This document shows positions 51,767 through 59,844 of a DNA stretch of 64,000 bases, piece after piece; the first letter of the stretch is position 1, and every line of letters starts with the position of its first letter. The notes below the pieces were generated by a model, which saw nothing but the letters and a program-made list of their open reading frames with translations, was not told the DNA's origin and ran no database searches. This DNA comes from Chryseobacterium mucoviscidosis (lineage in GTDB: Bacteria; Bacteroidota; Bacteroidia; Flavobacteriales; Weeksellaceae). Made by a program: the position numbers and the translations under genes. The DNA lies in contig NZ_MVAG01000122.1 in NCBI RefSeq assembly GCF_002177115.1, forward strand, positions 62,001-126,000, in the 5' to 3' direction.

Positions 51767-52831
51767 TTATTTTGTGGATTTCATAACATCTACTAAAACC
51801 TGTACGCTTTCAATCGGTAAAGCATTGTACAAACTTGCTCTGTAACCTCCCAGACTTCTGTGTCCGTTCAGTCCGCTGATTCCCGCAGCTTTCCATGCCG
51901 CATCAAATTCTTCTTTTTTGCTTTCGTCTGTAATTTTGAAAGATACATTCATTAAAGAACGGTCTTCTTTTACGCAGAATGTTTCAAATAGAGGATTGCT
52001 GTCGATCTCATCGTATAGCAGTTTTGCTTTTGCTTCGTTTCTGGCTTCTGCGGCGGCAATTCCACCATTGTTTTCCAGATGCTGTAACGTTAACAGAGAA
52101 GCATAAACAGGGAAAACCGGCGGTGTGTTGTACATGGATTCTTTAGAAATATGCTGAGCATAATCCAGAATAGAGAACATATTTTCTCTTCCTGTTTTTC
52201 CTAAAATTTCTTTTTTAATGACCACCAAAGTTACTCCTGCAGGTCCCATATTTTTCTGAGCTCCCGCGTAGATTAAATCAAATTTTGAAAAATCTAATTG
52301 TCTTGAGAAAATATCAGAACTCATGTCGCAAACCATTAAAGTATCTGCTTCAGGGAAAGATTTCATCTGAGTTCCGTAGATGGTGTTATTGGAAGTGCAG
52401 TGGAAATAATCATATTCTGAACCTACGGTGTAATCTTTCGGAATAAAAGAATAATTTTCTTCTTTTGAAGAACCTACAACGTCTACGGTTCCTACTTTTT
52501 TAGCTTCTTTAATAGCTCCTGCAGCCCATGTTCCGGTATCCAGATAAGCTGCTTTTCCGCCTACTTTCATCAGGTTGTAAGGAACCATGGCAAACTGCAG
52601 GCTTGCACCGCCTCCTAAATATAGAACTTCGTAATCATCTCCTAAATTCATCAGTCTTTTTACGATAGCGCGTGCTTCATCCATTACCGCTACGAAATCT
52701 TTGCTTCTGTGCGAAATTTCAAGCAGGGAAAGTCCGATTCCGTTGAAATCTAAAACCGCCTGTGCAGATTTTTCGAAAACTTCCTGTGGTAAAATACATG
52801 GTCCTGCGCTAAAGTTGTGCTTTTTGCTCAT
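51767..52831 (-). CDS. serC: Phosphoserine aminotransferase
   Basis: 354 residues, fold-type I PLP enzyme. HNFSAGPCILPQEV at the start, GGGASLQFAMVPYNL, then IYAGAQKNMGPAGVTLVVI with the PLP Lys, and a GHRSLGGYRASLYNA end. It makes phosphoserine in serine synthesis and 4-phosphohydroxythreonine in pyridoxal synthesis. First gene of the serC-serA-DUF1015 operon. Confidence 0.96.
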   Translation of the reverse strand: MSKKHNFSAGPCILPQEVFEKSAQAVLDFNGIGLSLLEISHRSKDFVAVMDEARAIVKRLMNLGDDYEVLYLGGGASLQFAMVPYNLMKVGGKAAYLDTGTWAAGAIKEAKKVGTVDVVGSSKEENYSFIPKDYTVGSEYDYFHCTSNNTIYGTQMKSFPEADTLMVCDMSSDIFSRQLDFSKFDLIYAGAQKNMGPAGVTLVVIKKEILGKTGRENMFSILDYAQHISKESMYNTPPVFPVYASLLTLQHLENNGGIAAAEARNEAKAKLLYDEIDSNPLFETFCVKEDRSLMNVSFKITDESKKEEFDAAWKAAGISGLNGHRSLGGYRASLYNALPIESVQVLVDVMKSTK

Positions 52832-52919
52832 ATTATTATTTTTTGGGATTTCCTGTAAAAATTTCTTCTTACAGCTTCATTTATAGTTTCTTATTGAATT
52901 ATTCTGAGTTTTTGTATAT

Positions 52920-52958
52920 AAAAAACCGCCTCATGATTGATGAGACGGCAGTTTTTTA
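52920..52958. terminator. Terminator downstream of the ferredoxin gene
   Basis: An imperfect hairpin with arms AAAAAACCGCCTCAT and ATGAGACGGCAGTTTTTT around GATTG, T-rich on the minus strand. Confidence 0.75.
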
Positions 52959-53306
52959 TTCTCCGTGTAAGAATGCTTTCTTATTAAGCAGTGCTTCTTC
53001 AGATTCTACATGATCTTCATCCGGAACACAGCAGTCTACCGGACAAACGGCTGCACACTGTGGCTCCTCATGGAATCCTTTACATTCCGTACATTTATCT
53101 GTTACAATGAAATAAACATCATCACTTACAGGTTCCTGCGGCGCATCTGCATCCACTGTAAGACCTGATGGTAATGTTACGGTACCTTTTAGTTCTGTAC
53201 CTTCTGAAGCTTTCCAGTCTACTGCTCCTTCATAAATTGCATTGTTTGGACATTCCGGTTCACAGGCTCCGCAGTTAATGCATTCATCAGTTATTTTAAT
53301 AGCCAT
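52956..53306 (-). CDS. 4Fe-4S dicluster ferredoxin
   Basis: 116 residues. The first cluster motif is CINCGACEPECP (residues 9-20) and the second is CTECKGFHEEPQCAAVCP (about 72-89); the inserted loop in the second motif and the acidic middle are typical of the YfhL-like bacterial ferredoxins. It carries electrons in the cytoplasm; the partner is unknown. It is divergent from the acyl-CoA reductase gene, with promoters that overlap. Confidence 0.93.
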   Translation of the reverse strand: MAIKITDECINCGACEPECPNNAIYEGAVDWKASEGTELKGTVTLPSGLTVDADAPQEPVSDDVYFIVTDKCTECKGFHEEPQCAAVCPVDCCVPDEDHVESEEALLNKKAFLHGE

Positions 53307-53319
53307 CGCTAATTTTTTT

Positions 53320-53337
53320 TAAATTTGCACAAAATTA
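53320..53337. promoter_or_regulatory. Two overlapping divergent -7 boxes (ferredoxin and acyl-CoA reductase)
   Basis: TAAATTTG on the plus strand (53320-53327) and TAATTTTG on the minus strand (53337-53330) are two bases apart. The two transcripts would start on opposite sides of each other's box, so their 5' ends overlap and the promoters cannot be used at the same time. Confidence 0.5.
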
Positions 53338-53365
53338 CAAAATATTCCCCAATTTTAAAGCAATT

Positions 53366-54400
53366 ATGAATACCGAAAATCAAGTTTTAGGACTTACGAG
53401 ACTAAGCCAATATATAAAAGACTTTTTAAACAAAAATCAGGAGGATTATAATGATAACGATTCTGACTTTGAATTGTTGTTAAAACGATCTGAAATTGAA
53501 AATCCGTGGTTTACCATTGAAAACCAGAAGTTTGCTTTGAAACAGTGGACGGATCTTCTGACGGAAGAAAATATTGCCGACTGGCTGAAAGAATATAAGA
53601 TTTCAAAAACTACGAAAAGAGTAGGGCTTATTCTTGCAGGAAATATTCCTTTGGTAGGTTTTCACGATGTAATTTCTGTGGTGCTGAGCAATCATATTCC
53701 GGTGATCAAACTTTCTTCAAAAGATAAATACATGATTCCGTTTTTATTAAAAAAGTGGAATGAATTTTCGGAAGGAAATGTGTCGTTTGAATTTGTAGAA
53801 AGACTGGAGAATTTTGATGCGGTAATTGCAACAGGAAGCAACAATACGGCAAGATATCTTGAGTATTACTTTAAAAACCACCTGAATATCATCAGAAAAA
53901 ACAGAACTTCCATTGCTGTTTTAAAAGGGGATGAAACGGAAGAGGAGCTTAAACTTCTGGCGGAAGATATTTTCCGTTATTTCGGTTTGGGATGCAGAAA
54001 TGTAACCCGGCTTTTTATTCCTCAGGATTTTGTTATCGACAGATTATTTGAAAGTTTTCTGGATTTTCAGGAGATCATCAATCATAATAAATATGCCAAT
54101 AATTATGATTACAACAGGGCGGTTTATCTTTTAAATCAGGATAAATTCTGGGATAATAATTTTGTGATGCTGAAGGAGGATGAGAAGTTGTTTAGTCCGC
54201 TTTCCGTGATCAATTTCAGCAGATATTCTTCTCTGGATGAAGTGAAAAGTTTTATCGCGGAAAACGAAGAAAACATTCAGTGTGTGGTGGCGAAAGATGA
54301 GCTTGGTTTGGATTCCACTAAATTAGGAGAAGCCCAAAATCCGGGGTTGAATACGTATGCGGATAATGTAGATACGATGAAATTTTTATCCGTAATATAA
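53366..54400 (+). CDS. Acyl-CoA reductase (LuxC-like family)
   Basis: 344 residues. It has the aldehyde-dehydrogenase-like layout of LuxC/acyl-CoA reductases: LILAGNIPLVGFHDVI, VIATGSNNTARYLEYYF (the nucleotide-binding turn), NRTSIAVLKGDETEEEL, and FGLGCRNVTRLF, whose Cys is the likely acyl-thioester nucleophile. It would reduce an acyl-CoA to the aldehyde; the physiological acyl chain is unknown. The two small secreted-protein genes downstream are on the same strand and may be in one unit. Confidence 0.9.
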   Translation: MNTENQVLGLTRLSQYIKDFLNKNQEDYNDNDSDFELLLKRSEIENPWFTIENQKFALKQWTDLLTEENIADWLKEYKISKTTKRVGLILAGNIPLVGFHDVISVVLSNHIPVIKLSSKDKYMIPFLLKKWNEFSEGNVSFEFVERLENFDAVIATGSNNTARYLEYYFKNHLNIIRKNRTSIAVLKGDETEEELKLLAEDIFRYFGLGCRNVTRLFIPQDFVIDRLFESFLDFQEIINHNKYANNYDYNRAVYLLNQDKFWDNNFVMLKEDEKLFSPLSVINFSRYSSLDEVKSFIAENEENIQCVVAKDELGLDSTKLGEAQNPGLNTYADNVDTMKFLSVI

Positions 54401-54435
54401 TTCTTTGTATCTTGCTGTCAGCAAATCATTTTATT

Positions 54436-54882
54436 ATGAAAAAAATACTTCTGATTGTTGCGGCTTTGGCTTTTCAGGCGGGTTTTTCGCAGGAAAGCAA
54501 AATTAAAGTTGTTGAAAGCAAGAAAATAGAGCTTACTTCGGAATTGAGTAAAGATAAAATCGACTTTTATCATCCGTATTTTCTGAAATTTGTTGATGCA
54601 TTAAAAAGATCGGATAAAGAAGCCGTCAATACTCTGATTTCAGATAAAGTGAAAAGTATTGTTTCAGACAATGTCATTCAGAAATTATCGGGCGGAATAA
54701 GCTTCGAACGTACATTTGAAGTGTATAAATCCGGCTACCAGAAACTGCTGGATAACGAAACTTATCCAACGATTCAGTATAAATATAAAGACGATACGCT
54801 TTCTCCTCCCAGAGATCTGGTTACTGTGGTTTTTGAAAATGACGGTAAAATCTTAGGAGTAATGCCGGATTACAGCAGGTAA
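54436..54882 (+). CDS. Secreted hypothetical protein, 148 aa (paralogue 1)
   Basis: 148 residues from the ATG at 54436, with signal peptide ending FSQ. The mature part (FYHPYFLKFVDALKRSDKEA, IQYKYKDDTLSPPRDLVTVVFE) is similar to the next gene throughout, so the two arose by tandem duplication. They resemble small periplasmic proteins with a cystatin/NTF2-like layout. The function is unknown. Confidence 0.75.
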   Translation: MKKILLIVAALAFQAGFSQESKIKVVESKKIELTSELSKDKIDFYHPYFLKFVDALKRSDKEAVNTLISDKVKSIVSDNVIQKLSGGISFERTFEVYKSGYQKLLDNETYPTIQYKYKDDTLSPPRDLVTVVFENDGKILGVMPDYSR

Positions 54883-54949
54883 TTTATAAGTGATAAGCAA
54901 TACAGAATCGCGTATTCCGTTTATTGTTTATTGAAACAGTTTAAGCATA

Positions 54950-55426
54950 ATGAAAAAAATACTTTTAGTTCTTTCCGTTCTGTCGGCGCCGTTTTTTCTT
55001 TCACAAAAGACAAAAAATGTGAAACCGGAAACAAAAAAGAACACGAACACAAATGTAGCCACCGATGTAAAACCCTCTTTAAGTCTTACCAAAGAGGAGA
55101 TTGAACTCTACAACGGAAAATTTCTGAAATTTATCGCAGCCCTGAAGATTTCTGACCGAAAAGCCATGGATGAACTTTTATCTGAAAAAGCTAAAAAGAT
55201 GGTAACAGATGTTGTTTACCAGAAGCTTGCCGCAGATATTAAGACTGACAAAACTTTTCAGATTATCAAAGCCGGTTACAAGCCTTTGATCGACGGAAGC
55301 AGCCTGCCAATGATTCAGTATAAATATTCTGATGATAAAGCCGCTGAACCCAAAGAGGTAATTACGGCAGTTTTTGAAACAGACGGAAAGATTATGGGAA
55401 TTAAACCGTATAAGATGATGAAATAA
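54950..55426 (+). CDS. Secreted hypothetical protein, 158 aa (paralogue 2)
   Basis: 158 residues, signal peptide ending LSQK, then a Lys/Thr/Asn-rich stretch not found in paralogue 1. The conserved core matches its neighbour: LYNGKFLKFIAALKISDRKA, DVVYQKLAADIK, IQYKYSDDKAAEPKEVITAVFE. No family name or function recognised. The Bax-inhibitor-like gene follows after 20 bases. Confidence 0.75.
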   Translation: MKKILLVLSVLSAPFFLSQKTKNVKPETKKNTNTNVATDVKPSLSLTKEEIELYNGKFLKFIAALKISDRKAMDELLSEKAKKMVTDVVYQKLAADIKTDKTFQIIKAGYKPLIDGSSLPMIQYKYSDDKAAEPKEVITAVFETDGKIMGIKPYKMMK

Positions 55427-55446
55427 TTAATTAAAAAATAAAAACT

Positions 55447-56133
55447 ATGATGACAGATGTTTTAGTGGCACATGCCAAAGAAGTTGAAAAGGCAGAATTT
55501 TATAAAAAAACGTATTTGCACGTTGCTTTGGCGATTCTTGCTTTTATTGGAGTGGAAACCGTATTGTTAAAAACCGTTCCGCCTGAAGTTATTGGGTTAA
55601 TGTTTGGTGGAAGATATGTCTGGTTATTAATTATCGGAGTATTTTGGCTGGCTTCTGTATTGGCGAATAAATGGTCTCTTTCGCAAAGCAGATCAGTCCA
55701 GTATATGGGATTGGGATTTTATATTTTGCTTGAAGCGTTAATTTTTATGCCGATGATCTACATTGCAGTAGCGAATGTTGGCGGATCAATCATTTATCAG
55801 GCAGCAATGTTAACCATCGCGATGTTTGCAGGGATTTCTTTTGTAGCGTTTACTTCGAAAAGAGATTTTTCTTTCCTTAGAAATATTATTGTAATCGGAG
55901 GATTTATTTCTCTGGGATTAATCGTTGGCGGAATGATTTTCGGCTTCGATCTTGGACTTTGGTTTTCGGTAGGAATGGTAATTCTGGCTTCTGCAACGAC
56001 TTTGTATCAGACAAGCAAACTGAAAGATTCTTACACAACAGATCAGTATGTTGGAGCTTCTTTACAGCTTTTTGCTTCTATTATGCTTTTGTTCTGGTAT
56101 ATTTTGAGAATTTTAATGAGTAGAAGAAGCTAA
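55447..56133 (+). CDS. Bax inhibitor-1 / YccA family membrane protein
   Basis: 228 residues with about seven membrane helices. FYKKTYLHVALAILAFIGVE opens the fold and MYIAVANVGG-type, LTIAMFAGISFVAFTSKRDFS and ASATTLYQTSKLKD segments are those of the BI-1/YccA family; the Asp residues of the last helices that gate calcium flux in homologues are represented by GFDLG and KLKDSY. Likely an inner-membrane ion-leak or protease-associated protein. A terminator follows at 56162. Confidence 0.93.
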   Translation: MMTDVLVAHAKEVEKAEFYKKTYLHVALAILAFIGVETVLLKTVPPEVIGLMFGGRYVWLLIIGVFWLASVLANKWSLSQSRSVQYMGLGFYILLEALIFMPMIYIAVANVGGSIIYQAAMLTIAMFAGISFVAFTSKRDFSFLRNIIVIGGFISLGLIVGGMIFGFDLGLWFSVGMVILASATTLYQTSKLKDSYTTDQYVGASLQLFASIMLLFWYILRILMSRRS

Positions 56134-56161
56134 TTCAATAATAGAAATTTTATAAACCCAA

Positions 56162-56197
56162 AAAATCCTGATGTCTTTTCATCGGGATTTTATTTTT
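56162..56197 (+). terminator. Terminator of the Bax-inhibitor-like gene
   Basis: A 12-bp stem (56162-56173 with 56180-56191, one wobble) followed by A/T-rich DNA. Confidence 0.8.
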
Positions 56198-56207
56198 GGT
56201 TTGATCT

Positions 56208-56674
56208 AAACACAAACGGCACTAATTTGAGCACTAATGACACTGTTTTTAAAAATATTTGTGCTTATTCGTGAAAACACATTTGTGAAATTCGTGTTTG
56301 AACTAAAACACAAACGGCACTAATTTTATCGCAAATGCCACAATTTTTAAAAATATTCGTGAAAGAATATTTGTGAATTTCGTGTTTAAATGAAAACACA
56401 AATGGCACTAATTTCGTCACAAATGACACAGTTTTTAAAAGAATTCGTGCTTATTCGTGAAAACACATTTGTGAAATTCGTGTTTGAACTAAAACACAAA
56501 CGGCACTAATTTTATCGCAAATGCCACAATTTTTAAAAATATTAGTGGAAGAATATTTGTGAAATTCGTGTTTGAACTAAAACACAAACGGCACTAATTT
56601 GAGCACTAATGACACAGTTTTTAAAAGAATTCGTGCTTATTCGTGAAAACACATTTGTGAAATTAGTGTTTAAA
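56208..56674. repeat. Five tandem repeats alternating 98 and 88 bp
   Basis: Units start with AAACACAAACGGCACTAATTT (one variant has AAATGGC) at 56208, 56306, 56394, 56492 and 56580, so spacings are 98, 88, 98, 88. Type A units contain GCTTATTCGTGAAAACAC; type B units contain GAAAGAATATTTGTGAA. The order is A-B-A-B-A, a 186-bp higher-order repeat. Each unit ends in AATTCGTGTTT, the complement of its own start, so each can form a hairpin. It occupies the gap between the Bax-inhibitor-like and DUF6952 genes. Confidence 0.9.
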
Positions 56675-56678
56675 AAAA

Positions 56679-56927
56679 CTATCTGTCAATCGATCCTAAA
56701 ACCTTCTGAGCAAAAGAATTTAAAGCATCTTTCTCGCTCATTCCGTTTTGTACGTTGGCGTGAACTTCCAGAGCTCCGCAGATATTCGTAATTAATTCTC
56801 CTGCAACGTTCATATCTTCTTCGGTAGTTCCTCGGAATTCTGTAAAGCTTTCTAAAACTTCTAAAGTTTTTTCAAGATTTTCAGGAGTCTGGTTCTGATA
56901 AAACTGTCTGATGATCGGTAACTTCAT
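56679..56927 (-). CDS. DUF6952 family protein, 82 aa
   Basis: 82 residues: MKLPIIRQFYQNQTPENLEK and a helical remainder ending MSEKDALNSFAQKVLGSID. The same short protein is found behind thioredoxin and peroxiredoxin genes in many Flavobacteriia and matches my recollection of DUF6952; its function is unknown. It is two bases behind the thioredoxin gene and so probably part of the redox operon. Confidence 0.8.
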   Translation of the reverse strand: MKLPIIRQFYQNQTPENLEKTLEVLESFTEFRGTTEEDMNVAGELITNICGALEVHANVQNGMSEKDALNSFAQKVLGSIDR

Positions 56928-56929
56928 GA

Positions 56930-57235
56930 TTACAATTCGTTGAATAAATTAATTAAACTTTCTGCCTGATTAGATTGCACCTGATTCACCAACTCACCAT
57001 TTCTGAAGATTGCAAAAGTCGGAAGATTATCCACTGTTGCTAATTTTCTGCTTTCCGGTAATTTTTCTGCATCTACATAAAGAAAAGGAATATTTTCGTT
57101 TTCCGATGCCAGTTTTTTGAATTTCGGCTTCATGATTCTGCAGTTTCCGCACCATGTTGCACCGTATTGTACTACAACCTTTTCATTTTCGCTTACAATA
57201 TTCTGAAGCGTATCTTCTGTTAATTCTGTATACAT
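56930..57235 (-). CDS. Thioredoxin-family protein
   Basis: 101 residues with the redox motif WCGNC at about 28-32 (in GATWCGNCRIMKPKF), the cis-Pro segment DNLPTFAIFR and a normal thioredoxin length. The GN dipeptide replaces the usual GP of thioredoxins, which alters redox potential. Between the DUF6952 and peroxiredoxin genes it probably reduces the peroxiredoxin. Confidence 0.93.
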   Translation of the reverse strand: MYTELTEDTLQNIVSENEKVVVQYGATWCGNCRIMKPKFKKLASENENIPFLYVDAEKLPESRKLATVDNLPTFAIFRNGELVNQVQSNQAESLINLFNEL

Positions 57236-57353
57236 AATTTTAATTTGAAAATTTATTAATTTGAAAATGCTGAAAAATAGAAAATGAGATAATTCTTAAA
57301 TAATCAATGTGATCAATTTTCAAATTATCTCATTTTCAAATTAGCACATTATC

Positions 57354-57986
57354 TTAGTTTTTCGCTAAATACTCTGCCGTAGAAGTTCTGTCTGCTTTCA
57401 TCGCTTCTTTTCCTTCTTCCCAGTTTGCAGGGCAAACTTCACCGTGCTTCTGTACGTGCGTGTATGCGTCGATTAATCTTAAATATTCTTTTACGTTTCT
57501 GCCAAGAGGCATATCGTTTACAGACTCGTGGAAAATTTTCCCGGTCTCGTCGATAAGGTAAGTTGCTCTGTACGTAACGTTAGAACCTGTGAAAACTTCT
57601 TCACCTTCGTCATTGTATTCGAAATCCTGATCTACAATTCCTAAAATGTTAGCCAACTGTCTGTGAGTATCTGCTAAAAGTGGGTAAGTAACGCCTTCAA
57701 TACCACCGTTTTCTTTTGAAACATTTAACCATGCGAAGTGTACTTCGTTGGTATCGCAAGAAGCACCGATTACTTTAGTGTTTCTTTTTTCAAATTCAGG
57801 TAAAGCTTCCTGAAAAGCGTGAAGCTCAGTCGGGCAAACAAAAGTGAAATCTTTCGGGTACCAGAATAAAAGAACTTTCTGTTGGTTTTCTGTAGCTTCC
57901 TGGAAGATGTTGATTCTAAGATCATCACCCATTTCAGACATTGCATCTACCGTTACATTCGGGAATTTTTTTCCTACTAAAGACAT
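57354..57986 (-). CDS. 2-Cys peroxiredoxin (AhpC/Prx type)
   Basis: 210 residues. The peroxidatic Cys51 is in DFTFVCPTE and the resolving Cys (about 183) in HGEVCPANW. It reduces hydrogen peroxide and organic peroxides, probably with the adjacent thioredoxin. The -7 box TATATTTG lies on the minus strand at 58028-58021. It is plausible that H2O2 made by the LodA-type oxidase is one of its substrates, but that is inference only. Confidence 0.95.
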   Translation of the reverse strand: MSLVGKKFPNVTVDAMSEMGDDLRINIFQEATENQQKVLLFWYPKDFTFVCPTELHAFQEALPEFEKRNTKVIGASCDTNEVHFAWLNVSKENGGIEGVTYPLLADTHRQLANILGIVDQDFEYNDEGEEVFTGSNVTYRATYLIDETGKIFHESVNDMPLGRNVKEYLRLIDAYTHVQKHGEVCPANWEEGKEAMKADRTSTAEYLAKN

Positions 57987-58020
57987 AATTTTCCTATTTT
58001 TTATTTTAAATTTTCAGGTG

Positions 58021-58028
58021 CAAATATA
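58021..58028 (-). promoter_or_regulatory. -7 promoter box of the peroxiredoxin operon
   Basis: TATATTTG on the minus strand, about 34 bases before the ATG at 57986. Confidence 0.5.
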
Positions 58029-58215
58029 GAAATATTTCGTCTATCGAACAATTTGATTTTGATAAATAAAATCTATAATTATTTTTGATGTGATAGAAAG
58101 AAAAAAGCCTTTGAATATGATGTTTTCATCATTTAATCCTATTTTATGACAGATAAATTTTATTAAATCTTATTTTAGCTGTAAAATTTAGATAACCATG
58201 ATTTTACAATTATTC

Positions 58216-59024
58216 ATGAAAAAAGTATTTCTCATTCTGGGATGTATACTTTCAGCAATGATGCTGTCTCAAAAAATGACTTTTGTTTATGATCTTAAAT
58301 TTAAGCCTAATCCCAATAAACCCGACCTTACTACCGAAACTTATTACTTGGATGTTTTTGAAAAGGAATCTGCTTTTCGTTGCGAGCGCGAAAGGGTTTC
58401 CGACTCCATGATACAAAGAACGGGACTTGGTTTAGGCAGAAGCCCGGTTTTTAATTCTCAGATTTATGTTGTGAAAAATCTTGAAACAGCCAATATCCAA
58501 AAGGTTATTTTCATGAGCTTTTTTAATGACAAATATTTCATAAATATAGATGAAAATCTGAACTGGAAAATCTTATCCGACAAAAAGAAAATAGAGGATT
58601 TTGAATGCCGGAAAGCAACGGTAGAGTACGGCGGAAGAAGCTGGATCGCATGGTTCACGCAAAGTATTCCTATTCCTGAAGGTCCGTATATTTTTAATGG
58701 GCTTCCCGGAATTATTGTCAACATTTCGGACGATCAGGAAAACTATAGTTTTAATTTAATAAAGATTAAAAAACTGGAAAAGGATAATCTGTTTTTCTCA
58801 AAGAAAGGAACGACGATAAGTTGGGAGATTTTCAGAAAATTCAATCCGATTATTATGCAGATCCTTTTGCAGAACTGAAAGCCAGAAACATAAAAATACA
58901 GTCCGGAGATGAAAAAGGAAATCTTCTTCCGACCGATCTTAATAAGATGACAAAACAGCTTAAAAAACAAATCAGAGAGAACAATAATCCTATTGAACTG
59001 AATCATAAAATTGATTATGAATGA
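58216..59024 (+). pseudogene. GLPGLI-family protein, broken by a one-base deletion
   Basis: Frame 1 begins at 58216 (MKKVFLILG) and encodes a signal peptide, then NGLPGIIVNI and a region close to the intact paralogue at 59845, but stops at 58878. From about 58822 the -1 frame carries on as FQKIQSDYYADPFAEL and ends IELNHKIDYE at 59024, exactly like the paralogue's tail. One missing base near 58825-58830 (W-E-D-F would be restored) explains both. So this is a recent frameshifted copy, or a sequencing error. GLPGLI proteins are secreted and of unknown function. Confidence 0.85.
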
Positions 59025-59025
59025 A

Positions 59026-59056
59026 AAAAGACCTGAGTTTTTCAAGTCTTTTATTA
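59026..59056. terminator. Bidirectional terminator between the GLPGLI pseudogene and the XRE gene
   Basis: AAAAGACCTGA (59026-59036) pairs with TCAAGTCTTTT (59042-59052), with one mismatch and T-rich DNA after it. Confidence 0.7.
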
Positions 59057-59064
59057 TATTTTTT

Positions 59065-59427
59065 TTAATTGGAATTATTGAGTTTATCTTTCAGTTCTTC
59101 AATTATTTTTTCATTGGCTTGATTTTTTTCAACCAGTTTTTTGAATTCTTCGAGAAAGTTTTCTGGGAAATTGTTTACTGTTCCAATCTGACCAACTTGT
59201 CCATGATTTTCATTTACATTATTAGTCATTCCAGCATCTAAAAAATATTCAAATTCCTTATCAAAAAGCTGACAAACTTTATCCATCAAAAGGAAATCTA
59301 TTTTTTTAGAATTTCCGCTTTCGATGTTGTGTAAAGTTCCCTGCGAAATACCTAATTCAAAAGCCAGTTCAGTTTGTGAAAGATGTTTTTCTTCTCTTAA
59401 ATTTTTAATCTTCGTTCCAATATTCAT
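59065..59427 (-). CDS. XRE-family transcriptional regulator
   Basis: 120 residues. The Cro/XRE helix-turn-helix lies at about 5-60: IGTKIKNLREEKHLSQTELAFELGISQGTLHNIESG, followed by a Lys/Asn-rich segment and a C-terminal coiled region (FPENFLEEFKKLVEKNQANEK). It diverges from the bacteriocin-like peptide gene, with palindromic AT-rich DNA between them, so it probably controls both. Confidence 0.93.
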   Translation of the reverse strand: MNIGTKIKNLREEKHLSQTELAFELGISQGTLHNIESGNSKKIDFLLMDKVCQLFDKEFEYFLDAGMTNNVNENHGQVGQIGTVNNFPENFLEEFKKLVEKNQANEKIIEELKDKLNNSN

Positions 59428-59430
59428 GTT

Positions 59431-59475
59431 TCAATTTAATTAGTTTTCTAATTGAAATAATTAATTTCTTAGTTG
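59431..59475. promoter_or_regulatory. Likely XRE operator region
   Basis: TCAATT (59431-59436) with AATTGA (59450-59455), and GAAATAATTAATTTC just after it, are nested inverted repeats in the 146-base gap between the divergent XRE and peptide genes. Confidence 0.4.
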
Positions 59476-59573
59476 GTAAAGGTATAAAGAATTTTTCATA
59501 TTCGTATCAGACAATTGATCCGGAAAAATTGTAGTGTAACAAAAATAATTTTTAATTTTTAAACTATCAAATT

Positions 59574-59786
59574 ATGAAAAATTTAAAAAAACTTTCGAGA
59601 AATGAATTGAAGTCTGTAAGTGGAGCGAAACTCTATCCTGGAGGAACGGGAGGAGGTAATTGTGCAGACACGTGTACGCCAACAGGAGGTGGAACAGATG
59701 ATGGGTGTAGTCAATATGGTCTTGTCTGTGGTTTCTTTCAATGCAATGGACAGTTGGTAAACAGATGTATGCCATTTGGAGGTTAA
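59574..59786 (+). CDS. Bacteriocin-like peptide with GG-type leader, 70 aa
   Basis: 70 residues. The start MKNLKKLSRNELKSVSGA is the leader of the bacteriocin-like peptides common in Chryseobacterium, cleaved after a double-Gly-type site (here Gly-Ala) by a peptidase-containing ABC exporter. The core is Gly-rich with six cysteines (30, 34, 45, 52, 57, 65), enough for three disulphides. No exporter gene is in the window, so it would use one elsewhere. It lies between two GLPGLI genes and beside an XRE regulator. Confidence 0.85.
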   Translation: MKNLKKLSRNELKSVSGAKLYPGGTGGGNCADTCTPTGGGTDDGCSQYGLVCGFFQCNGQLVNRCMPFGG

Positions 59787-59844
59787 AGTAGAATTGGGGC
59801 ATAAATTTTATGCCTCAGTTTTATAAGATTATTATATTTACTTT

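Noticed and set aside
56208..56674. CRISPR or coding tandem repeat
   Set aside because: The units are contiguous without unique spacers, and all frames are interrupted by stops.
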